Origin: Aplidium turbinatum
Taxonomy: Eukaryota > Chordata > Ascidiacea > Aplousobranchia > Polyclinidae
Length of the DNA: 64,000 nt
Direction: 5' to 3'
Assembly: GCA_918807975.1 (NCBI GenBank)
Contig: OU964921.1
Coordinates: 38,156,498-38,220,497 of the forward strand
A model generated the notes under the pieces. It saw only the letters and a list, made by a program, of their open reading frames with translations. It was not told the origin of the DNA and did not search any database. This document shows, one piece after another, positions 44,853 to 53,742 of the stretch. The stretch's first letter is position 1; each line of letters starts with the position of its first letter. A program made the translations under genes and the position numbers.

Positions 44853-45053
44853 CAGTAACGTAGCTCGAAAGAAAATTTTAAGGGGACAAATAAAATTATT
44901 GGAAGAGCAAACCTCATCTAACATGAATTCTAATGGTATGAAAACGTTGCAGAAGTATTAAAACATCGTTTTTTTAAGGAGGGAGGAGGCAAGATAAAAT
45001 TTTGGGTTGGCTATTTCCCCTCAGCCCTTCACCTCTCCGTGGCTATGCCCTTG
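44853..45053. mobile_element. Short hAT-like element, 201 bp
   Basis: The left end is CAGTAACGTAGCTCG and the right end inverted CAAGGGCATAGCCACGG. GTTTTAAG flanks both ends (44,845-44,852 and 45,054-45,061), an exact 8-bp duplication. The TIR match itself is weak. Confidence 0.75.
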
Positions 45054-45074
45054 GTTTTAAGAATGATTGTTTTA

Positions 45075-45165
45075 ATTATATGTCAGACCATTCATGCTCC
45101 ATCTGAGCTAGATGGTTTGAAAAGCCTTGGTGTAGATATAACTGCATGGCAGCTCAAATCATGTC
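45075..45165 (+). mobile_element. LINE 3'-end fragment
   Basis: The translation TIHAPSELDGLKSLGVD then LKSCPDI matches the C-terminal end of the LINE at 1,183-4,398 (HAPNGVRGLREL, then LLDTCPNI). It is cut off on the left by the short hAT-like element. Confidence 0.7.
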
Positions 45166-45204
45166 CTGACATCGTCCATTTACTGTATACCCTACACGGC
45201 CGAG

Positions 45205-45831
45205 CGTGTGCGGACATTTTTCTGAATGGAAAAATTGCCGAAAGGACTAATTGCCGAACGGACTAATTGCCAAGCGGACTAATTGCCGAATGGACTAATT
45301 GCCGAAAGGACAAATTGCCGAAACAATTTGGAAAAAAATTACTTTGAAGTGACACAAAGTCTCGTTACTATGCAAGCAGTGCCTTTGAAATAGAATTACT
45401 TTGCTACTATTGTTTGCCTAAAAATTGCGCTTTCACGCCTAATTGGGCTACTTTTGATTTCTCCAGGCGCCAAAAATTCGTGTTGGGCGCGCTTTTTTGG
45501 TTGGCGCCCAATTGGGCTACTTTTTTTTTTAAATACAACATAACTTTTTATGAAAAACTTGTATCATGTTTAGGACTTTTAGCTGATTCGTAATTATTTC
45601 GTTGAGGAGCAGCGTTTTAGTAGTCCTCAGTCAGGCAGGGTTACCAATTTGGTATAAAGATGCCCATTTTATGATAATACATATAATACATTTGCATAAT
45701 TTCGGCAATTTGTTCAATCGGCATTTAGTCCTTTCGGCAATTAGTCCTTTCGGCAAAACGAGTTTCGGTAAAATGAGTTTTGGCAAAATGTCCATTCGGC
45801 AAAATGTCTTTCGGCAAAATGTCCGGGTACC
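45205..45831 (+). mobile_element. Mutator-like element copy B, internally deleted
   Basis: It starts CGTGTGCGGACATTTTT and ends, inverted, GGTACCCGGACATTTTGCCG, so it lies opposite to copy A. CGGCCGAG flanks both ends (45,197-45,204 and 45,832-45,839). It retains both tandem-unit ends, one minisatellite unit and the ATTATATGTATTATCATAA stretch of copy A, but no transposase. Its middle includes the pair GCGCCAA/TTGGCGCC. Confidence 0.88.
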
Positions 45832-46300
45832 CGGCCGAGGTAGTTAAAAAATAATACTGAGGTCACGATCCTAGTTTAACTACGACAACGATTAATAATA
45901 GCAAGGGTCACTGACTTATGACAATTCTTCCGCATCAATGCTCAAGCAGTTGAAAACAAAAGTTAGCAATACCAACTATCTTTAACCAAGTTGCTTACGA
46001 GTAAAATGTGCTTTATTGCAATCTTATTAATTAAAAACAGCATTTTTTAAAGTATAGAAAAAGTGGTCTTGATCTTCAAGATCACATGGTGTTGGTGATC
46101 TGGTTTTGATTTCGATCTTCAAGATCACCAAAACTGGTGATCTTGCCCATCTCTGAATATATACTGTAGACCTAGGCTATAGCTTATAGGTTAATGGGTG
46201 ATCTTTAGCAGAAAACTATCTAAAGCTTCTGAAAATGACCATACTTTTAAAAATGAGTCCCAAGTAAATAAATTGAGCAAAAATTTTTTCTAAACTACAG

Positions 46301-46392
46301 ATTGACCAGCGACGCAGATCTTAAAAAGAATATGCGCAACTCACTAGGTGGAGATCCCAGTCTGTTCCCCAGTCTCGGCAACTTAAAAAAAG
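46301..46392 (+). CDS. Candidate internal exon, unrecognised
   Basis: CTAAACTACAG precedes and GTAACTTT follows. One frame stays open and gives LTSDADLKKNMRNSLGGD then PSLFPSLGNLKK, entering with two bases from an earlier exon. The protein is not recognised. Confidence 0.35.
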
Positions 46393-46599
46393 GTAACTTT
46401 TGCTAACATAAAGCACCCCTGCTAGAAAATGTACTTCTTGGAAGTAACTAATTTTTTGATATAAACAATTATGGATATTCAGATTATATAACTATTTTTT
46501 AAATTTTTTAAACCATAACAACTTGTCGGTTTTATTTATGTATGGATCTTTTTCCTCTTCTTGCGTTTGAGGCCACTACAAGTCACGTTGTTATATCCA

Positions 46600-48520
46600 G
46601 GAACAGCAGCTAATGGATTGTGTGTTTATTGAGCGTTATGAAGGCAGCGCAAATCAGCGGGGGTAGCTGCACTGCCTTCACTGGTCTTAGCAAAAAGGTA
46701 TGATTTACCAGAATATTTGTGAGGAATCGCAATATATTTTGTCTGGGATCATGCTTTAGTGTTATCTCTTAATGCCACACAATGTCATAAACAGCAGTAA
46801 GGTCCACCAAAAATTAATCTTGACTTGTTGCCTTTCTTAAAGCTTTCCACAATATCCTCGGTCAGCTTGACTGCTTATTTAGCAGTACAGCGTCCGTGCC
46901 AACATCGAGCTTGTTCTGCAGCTGAGGATCAACAACTGGTTCGAGTCTGGATAGCAGGATTCGTTCGAAAATCTTGGGATGCAGAATAGTGATATCGAGC
47001 GATAGCTCTTGGAATTATTGGTTGGCTTGTTTGGTTTAGGTGTATCACATTTTCGGCAGATTTTAAGTAGCCAGGAGGGCCAGACAAGCAAAATAAAAGT
47101 TTTTCAACCACGCCAAATATTTGGAGCTATAGTGTTTAGGAATTCTGGAGAGATAGTATCGAGCCCTTGTGCTTTCCCGCTTTTAACTTGGTTGATGCCA
47201 GATGCAAGTCCTCTGGTGGTAAAGGGGCTGACATATGGTATCTGTGCTTGGGACGTTCCAGAGCCTGCTGCCTTCCTGCTTCACTGCAAGGGCATGTTTC
47301 TTACCACCACTTTACATTTGCCATTAGCTATAGCAGCTGTTGCGCTATGGCGCCAGCTGTTACAGAGCAGCGTTTAGAATTTGAGCTGAGGCCTGTAAAG
47401 CGATTGAAAGTTTTCCATGCAGCTCTGCTTGAGTGAGTGAAGTCGATGCCTTGCACTGTATTTTCCTACCGTAGTTTAGTTTCATGTAAAGGTGTTTCAA
47501 CAGATTAGTGGCAGTCTTCTTCTATCGAGTCTTCTAAAGTTCGTTGATACACCACAGATTGACACATTCTTCCGCAACGGAGTTATACACTGACAGGTCC
47601 CACCTACTGCACCGGGTGGCAAGCCGAGGGCAAACAAGAAGGTGGTCCGCTATTTGGGGCTCGGTGCCACAGATACATGCAACAGGGCCCATGTCGTAGC
47701 CCCACTCCACCATTGCAGACTTAGTACGTCCAATTAGTGGCAGTAATGGACTTCTCTTAGCGGGTTTTGAGGCCAGGAACTCATCATAGCGTTTGTTGTA
47801 TTTTTCATTCCAGATAGAAATAACCTGATGACAGAAGCCGAGGTGCATGGTCTTTTTTGATGCCCTGAGTAAGGTTTCGCGGAAGACTTTATAAGACTTA
47901 TCCAACCCGTTAGAGGTTAATTTTGGGAGATGGAGGACTTCCTTTTTGATCAGGAGTGTAAGCTTGGTCCAGACCAGCATGTCATATGAAAATTCCACCT
48001 TTTCCAGGCTTGCTAGGAACTGAATTGCATGGATTTTCAGGGTGATGAGGGATGGTCTATGTTGAGATTTAGAAAAGAGACTAAAGATATTATGGTCTGA
48101 CAAAGGTCCTTTTAGGTTAGCAAAGGCCAGATCCGGATGGTTGTTGTTTTTCATCTTCCTGACGAAAAGCTCTCTGGTTCTGTTAGGTTGAATAGGAACT
48201 GAACACCAGTGACTGATGCCCATAATTTAAGCACGTTTCCGTCTGCGCTTGAACGGCGGTAGCCCCATGCAGTTCTGTGGGAATTGAAGTCCCCGGCGTA
48301 CACGCATGGTAGAGCAAAGGCTAGAATGGAGTTGCCTTGCAGACGTGTATTTTGGTGGTTCACAGATGTTGATCACAGATCTGCCTTCAATTTCTGTAGC
48401 CGTCCATCCAACTTCACAATCGCTGTTGGATAAAGCGTGGACGTCGTTATAATAGCATCTGGACTGGAAGCTAAGCCTCATTTCGGCAGCAAACAGGATT
48501 GCCATATTGGCGGTTTTAAC
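46600..48520 (-). mobile_element. Decayed jockey/I-like LINE with another LINE tail inside
   Basis: On the minus strand the order is endonuclease (VYAGDFNSHRTAWGYRR near 48,300; HPDLAFANL; SQHRPSLIT), linker, then, after an interruption, DFTHSSRAAWKTFNRFTG near 47,440, PEDLHLASTKLKAGKAQGLD near 47,200, a KSYR.ISLFCI block near 47,030 and a remnant of the first catalytic RT block near 46,830. Several stops and frameshifts are present, so it is an old copy. It is related to the LINE at 1,183-4,398 but clearly diverged. Confidence 0.8.
47530..47750 (-). mobile_element. Nested LINE C-terminal fragment of a different family
   Basis: Within the minus-strand frame 48,223-47,534 the linker of the host LINE changes after DEFLASKP into LIGRTKSAMVEWGYDMGPV then ACICGTEPQIADHLLVCPRL. 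That is the extreme C-terminal motif of a jockey-like element, out of place here. Host LINE sequence resumes near 47,470. A 5'-truncated insertion explains this best. The open frame 47,534-48,223 is therefore a chimera. Confidence 0.65.
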
Positions 48521-48948
48521 GCCAACTTTTAGAAATTTGACGTTTTTTTTAATAAGTTTTCAAGTTAAAATATGGCACGATGGCAACACTTTAGGCTTTG
48601 GCAGTAATCATACTGTTGACAAAATCAGTCAAAATGCAATATTATGAAAAGCATATAAGTAAGATTCGGGAATAGTTGTCTTTTCAAACTTGATGTTTTT
48701 AATAGGCTACTGTGCAGTGAAAAAAACAAAGTTTTTTAAACTACAATATTTACACTGCTGAAAAAAAAAAAAAAAACGCCAAAAATATACAAAAATGCCA
48801 AAGTCAAAATAGCTTGCCAAACCAATTAAAGAAACGCTAAAATATTTCAACTTTAGCAGTAAAACCTCAAATATGACAATCCTGTTTGCTGCCAAGATGA
48901 GGCCTAGCGTTTTAACTTCCATTCCAGATGCTATTATAGCGACGTCCA
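48431..48948. repeat. Inverted repeat: LINE 5' part and an inverted copy
   Basis: The arm 48,431-48,545, read inverted, matches 48,829-48,948 on the plus strand, sharing CAATCCTGTTTGCTGCC and GATGCTATTATA.CGACGTCC. The spacer is about 280 bp. The inner part of the arms reads into the endonuclease start of the LINE. Confidence 0.75.
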
Positions 48949-49167
48949 CGGATGAAGCAATTGGTTTTCACCTAACAGATTTCCTCACATATATGGTTAT
49001 TGCATGAATGTTGCTATTGGTGCAGGATGCCATCCACAGATGAAACCGACACGAAAACGTTTGCATAACACTACACTAATCTTCGAAAAACGTAACCTCT
49101 GCCTTTAAAAAAAGTGAGACTCCATTCGCTATAATGCTGACTCAGTTACAATTGCCTTACCATAAGC

Positions 49168-51244
49168 CAGTGGTTCCCAACCTTTTTTATCCAGTGGACC
49201 CTTTTAGTCGATATTCAAATCTAAATTCTCCCCCTATAAATTTAGTTTGTTAAAAACTCGTTTATATTAATATTTTAATCTAAGTCTGGGAAGATAAACT
49301 AAACTTTCACTAGTAATAAGCTTCTTAGCCTGTAATATTCCTTTTTATACTAAAATAATTTAATTAATGAAGAACGTTACTGAAAAGTATTTTATTCAAA
49401 GAATACATTCAAAATATAAGAGTCAATGCATTTAACAGTCTGTGTGAAGCTTGTGACTTTTTTGTTTCGACAACTCATGGATGTGGTGGAGGAAGAGTAT
49501 TGGAAAGAGCATAACAAATATCATTCTCTACGTCTAATCTGTTTCTCTGTTTTGTTTTCATTTGTAAGAGTTGAAAACCTGATTCGCTTAGATAAGTGAA
49601 AGCAAACAGGAGGATACTTCGAATAGCTTTCTCTGCCACTTTGGGATAGGAATTACACAAGGCCAAAATCCAGTGATTGAATTTTCTCTGAATAAATCTC
49701 TTGCGCAAGAATCTATTTTGAGTTCTAAAAATTCATCCTGCAATTTATCGGGAAGTTTTTCCATCAACAAAGTGAATGAATTTCGTATTAAATCAAGCTC
49801 ATCGTCATAAATTTCAGGAAAATATCGAATAAATTCCAGCCTAATGCTGTGAGACATTGCAAAATCCATTCGTTTTCCAACTCTGGAAGAACTTGTTATT
49901 TGCTATCAACAACCAGCACCGATGATAATTCTATAAACATGGTAACATGTTCGATTGTTCATGCTAACGTTTCTTTTTCAATTATCAAGCTTGCTGGTGA
50001 AAGCTTCCATAGCATCTTTACATGCTGAGCAGTACTGGCATCTGCTCCTGGAAGGGCCAACCAAGTCAGGCTGGTCGAAAGGTAGAGGCCAGACAAAACG
50101 TAGTCCCTCGCGACCAGGACAGCAGAGCCTTCCAGTACTTTAAGACAATCTCCTAATGACAGTGACATAAATCAATCACCCTCTTCCAAATGCCTTTAGT
50201 CAACATGGAAGCAGTACAGTTTGTAAATTCACATGGTATCAATATGTCAATGGCTCAGGGATACAAATAACCCATGTTGATTGTTGATGCGCAATCTGCT
50301 TAACGGAGATGGCGATTGAATATATACCGTATATTGGTGTTTTTCCCTTGCATTTTCAGATTTTGTTTGTTCAATTGACCAAACATATCATCCAAATACG
50401 CAAAGAATCTAATCCATCTGTCATCATTCAGCAATGAAACAAATTCCAATTTCCTTTGAAGCTCAAAAAACAATTCAAGCTCGTATCTGAGCTCAAACAC
50501 TCGCTTGGTTACATTTCCTTTTGAAAGCCATCGAGTATTTGCATGAAACAGAAGTAGGCCTACGTGATGGTCTGCATCCATTTGAGTGCATAGTTACTTA
50601 AATAATGGAGAATTAATCTGATAATAATTTCCTCTTTAACGCTCTAGTCTAGGCCAACATACTAGGCATAGGGTTTTGGGCTATCTGTAGCTGTCTTTTG
50701 TTATTTAAAGGATAATTTAGGCTGTCTAGTCTAGTCTATGGGTATGTTTAGGCTACCTACAAAAGTTACACAAGTTAAATGTAATATTAAATATATTTAT
50801 TATAAACCAAAGTTACAAGTTCAGGAAATTGAGAAATATCTAACCAACTTAGTTTATTGCGACAGGTGTCTAAAAAGCGACATTCTCCAGTCGTGAAGTT
50901 TACCTTCTCGTTCTGTCGTTCAGACTGTTTTTGAGTTCTGAGTGTGTGTCTTTTTCAATTCCCCGCTTATTTCACAATATAGCTTACCGGTAGTGCGTAA
51001 TAGCCTATCGTGCGAGTCATGGAAACGATACCGGTTGCATAGTTATGTCGCATTAGAAATACAGATGTGATGAGCTAAATTCCGTGTGAGTGACATTGGT
51101 TAAACCGGAAGCGTGACCTAAGTTTCGTGAGAACAGAACTTAGGTTTTGATATTAAAAAGGTTTACAATCTTAAAATCAAATTTCTTCCTAAAAATTGCA
51201 AAGTTGCCCCCTAGTGGGAAATTCCCCCCGGTTGGGAACCACCG
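49168..51244 (-). mobile_element. Decayed hAT element, CAGTGGTTCCCAACC ends
   Basis: The left end is CAGTGGTTCCCAACC and the right end inverted CGGTGGTTCCCAACC. CCATAAGC lies left (49,160-49,167) and CCACGAGC right (51,245-51,252), differing only by two CpG-type transitions, consistent with an old 8-bp duplication. Minus-strand transposase pieces occupy 49,475-50,581. Sequence from 50,600 to 51,200 has lost coding content. Confidence 0.8.
49475..50581 (-). pseudogene. hAT transposase remnant (ZBED5/FAM200-like)
   Basis: In coding order: LLFHANTRWLSKGNVTKRV near 50,540, then FAYLDDMFGQLNKQNLKMQG near 50,380, then after a gap ELDLIRNSFTLLMEKLPDKL near 49,770 and the hATC dimerisation end, KAIRSILLFAFTYLSESGF then KTKQRNRLDVENDICYALS near 49,560. 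These match the region from the RWLS block to the end in the intact ORF at 53,743. The N-terminal finger and first catalytic block are absent. Several frame breaks are present. Confidence 0.8.
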
Positions 51245-51547
51245 CCACGAGCTATTGAACTAGTAAAACCAGCAAATGCAACGTACGTTTTTTACTTTCG
51301 ACCGAATCTACGCAAACGGCCTATAGAAAACACGCACAAATTTTGAAATCATTTTCATCCATCTTCCAGACAAATAATGGTCAGTTATGATGTTAAATCT
51401 CTGTGTACGAAAGTACCTTTGAAAGAGACTGTTGACATCATTGCTGACTGCATTTATTTGGAAACACAACCAACTCTTTCATGCGTGACATATTTGTAAA
51501 GTTAATGAATTTAGCTATACCGAAGGCATATTTATGTACAAAACTAA

Positions 51548-51856
51548 TTGTTTAAACACATTGACGGTGTTGCCTTGGGATCCCCATTAGGCCCTACTAT
51601 TGTTAATTTTTGTCTGGCTCTTTTGGAAACAAAACTATTTAAAAAGGATCTACCATTTCACCCAAAGTTGTTCTTACGTTACATTGATGACATTTTTACG
51701 GTATTTAATAAGGACACCTCATGTAAAGCCTTTTTAGAATTACTGAACTTTCAACATAAAAACATCAAATTTACAATCGAAAAAGCACGTGAAACCTTGC
51801 CATTTTTGGACGTAGAAATTAAAATTAATGCCACTGGATTTAATATTTGGGATTGG
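51548..51856 (+). pseudogene. Penelope-like reverse transcriptase fragment
   Basis: It contains GSPLGPT and the YIDD catalytic box, and runs to INATGFNIW, where foldback sequence replaces it. Only the palm and thumb portion is open. Confidence 0.85.
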
Positions 51857-51864
51857 CGCAGGGT

Positions 51865-52290
51865 CTGCTACTATTCGGTGAGTTCCCTATTCGGTGAGAG
51901 CCTTTTTCGGTGAGTCCGATTCGGTGATTTTTTGAATTTTTTTTTGAAAATTATCGGGTACCGTAGCTTAATTATCATTGCCGCTTTTACATCGTTTTAA
52001 CGTCGCTAAACGTTGAAATAAGACCCTAACCCTACCCTAACCTTAACTACTAACCCTAACTCCTAACCCTAACTCTTAACCTTAACTCCTAACCTCTAAC
52101 CTTAACCCCTAACCACTAAACCTAATCCCTAACCCTAAAACGGCAATGATAATTACAGTAGGCTACGGTACCCGATAATTTTCAAAAAAAATTTCAAAAA
52201 ATCACCGAATCGGACTCACCGAAAAAGGCTCTCACCGAATAGGCAACTCACCAAATCGGACTCACCGAATCGGACTCACCGAAACTGGCC
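51865..52290. mobile_element. Foldback element with TTCGGTGAG tandem ends and telomere-like core
   Basis: Both arms are built of repeated ATTCGGTGAGTCC-type units followed by a shared stretch GAAAATTATCGGGTACCGTAG and ATTATCATTGCCG. Arms are about 130 bp. The loop (52,023-52,139) is a degenerate CCCTAA array. The right end has one more unit than the left. It interrupts the Penelope-like element between its RT and GIY-YIG parts. Confidence 0.8.
52023..52139. repeat. Degenerate telomere-like (CCCTAA)n tract
   Basis: About 18 units of CCCTAAC with variants such as CCTTAACT and CCTAACTC. It lies inside the foldback element, so it was carried in and is not a chromosome end. Confidence 0.85.
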
Positions 52291-52297
52291 ATTCCTG

Positions 52298-52400
52298 TCC
52301 TGAAATGCGTTGCTCAAGCGCACACCCCGAGAGTCGAACTTGCCCCGCGTGATCTTGAGCCGGGAACGTAACCACTTGAAGCGTTACCACTAACATGAAG
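52298..52400 (-). repeat. SINE copy 4, head only
   Basis: Read on the minus strand, AAGTTCGACTCTCGGGGTG and TGTGCGCTTGAGCAACGC match the head of copy 3. Upstream, GGTTAGTGGTAACGC-like sequence may be the A-box region. The body and tail are missing. Confidence 0.65.
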
Positions 52401-52556
52401 CATTGCTTGTCCATTCCGTTTGTGGGAAAGGAATCTAAAACGTTTGCTCTTGAAATCGGACAGTTTATGAAAAGTAAATTTGATGTGGACGTTTTTCCTG
52501 TTTACAAAATATTCAAAATTAGTTCGTATTTTTAATTAAAGTCCTAGACGCCTTAT

Positions 52557-52763
52557 TTGTCTCCCTGCTCAAATGTCGTATACAGTTTTACATGTCCGTG
52601 TGATTCGGCATTGACATACATCGGTATGTCCACCAGATATTTGATCACGAGAGTACAGGAGCATCTGAACTTTAGAGACTTAAAGAAAAGTGTTATCAAA
52701 GACCATAGGCCTATCATGGAGTGTTCTTTTTGGTTTTTGCACAGATCGAAAATTCTCTACTAA
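52557..52763 (+). pseudogene. Penelope-like GIY-YIG endonuclease fragment
   Basis: Motif words are VYSFTCPCDSALTYIG, then R near residue 27 and QEHL. The frame ends soon after and the C-terminal part is missing. Confidence 0.75.
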
Positions 52764-53640
52764 CTCATTTAAAATTTTACGCAAAAGCAAATCCCAATTT
52801 GACACAAAATTCAGGAAGCGCTGTTTATAGCTAACAATTTCGAGTTTGAAATAAAACCGTGTGTTTGACAACCTAATTTAGTATCTTGAATTCACTTGTG
52901 ATTACAAAAGCTTTATTTTTTAAAACTATGGTATGAATTAGATATAGACATACGGGTTAGTCAAAATGACTAGCTACTTTAGATATCCAAGGTAAATTTC
53001 ACAAGTTGGAGCGTTTTTGTGACTGCACAGTAGGCCTATGTGAGGCCTAAAATGCTTAAAAGTCACCCGAGAATTTTCTTTAAAATGGAAAGACATGAAA
53101 GTGAGAGCTTTTTATTTTTTTAATTAGCCAAATGATTACCTTGGGCATTCTAGTGTTTTAAACAGTGCAATGTATCAAACCGTTTCAGCTTACTTTAAGC
53201 ACAAATTTAATACTTATCTGAGCTTTATCTCTAGCCTACCTTTAAGCTCATTAAAACCAAGAAAGGCTGTTCTGTGACAAATAATTCTTATTCCTTGACA
53301 TCACCTTTTCAAAATTGGATGCAGCAGCAAAAAAAAAAGAAACAACTTGCAAACAGTCTACTGTGTAGGCCTATGTGATATTCTTGATCACCGTCGCATC
53401 TTATATAAACAAGAGATATTGATAGTTTATGGACAAAACTATAGTTTTCTGTGCTGTCATTCTTTTTACACCCCTTTTTATGCCGGAAAAACTTAAAACC
53501 TACAGCCTACTTTTGCGATATCGCGCGCCTGCAAAGCTTATAACGAAACAAGCTGAAAAAAAAACGAGGTCTTCACTAATGAGCCCATCCACGACCAAAC
53601 CTTGAAGTGTAAATTGCAGCAAACAGTCTGAAAGCTTACG
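52764..53640. other. No recognised gene
   Basis: AT-rich non-coding sequence; nothing recognised. Confidence 0.45.
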
Positions 53641-53742
53641 TCTTCTCACATGTGGTTCTCAACATGTGGAACACTGAGTGGCAAAACCACACCTCCACGC
53701 TCCATGACTTCATAACCTACCCGACGCCGATCCCCTTCGAAA

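Larger units (their letters stand above)
40635..46155. mobile_element. Possible hAT-like element with GAGATGGGC ends and GATC-rich subterminal repeats
   Basis: The left end GAGATGGGCGTGATC and the right end inverted CAGAGATGGGCAAGATC face each other. Both are followed inward by repeated GATCTTCAAGATC-type words. No target duplication is clear. If it is one element, the two Mutator-like copies and the hAT-type elements inside it inserted later. Without them it would be about 2.3 kb. Confidence 0.4.
51365..52763 (+). mobile_element. Penelope-like element, partial and interrupted
   Basis: The RT part starts with VSYDVKSLCTKVPLKETVD near 51,377, then DGVALGSPLGPTIVNF near 51,570, FLRYIDDIFTVF near 51,680 and LPFLDVEIKINATGF near 51,800. 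After an insertion of about 0.45 kb comes a GIY-YIG endonuclease region (52,557-52,700): YSFTCPCDSALTYIGMSTR then RVQEHL. RT plus GIY-YIG is the signature of Penelope-like elements. It is 5' truncated, with more than one break. Confidence 0.85.

Noticed and set aside
52023-52139. Chromosome end or telomere
   Set aside because: The CCCTAA tract is short, degenerate and enclosed in a foldback element, with ordinary sequence on both sides.
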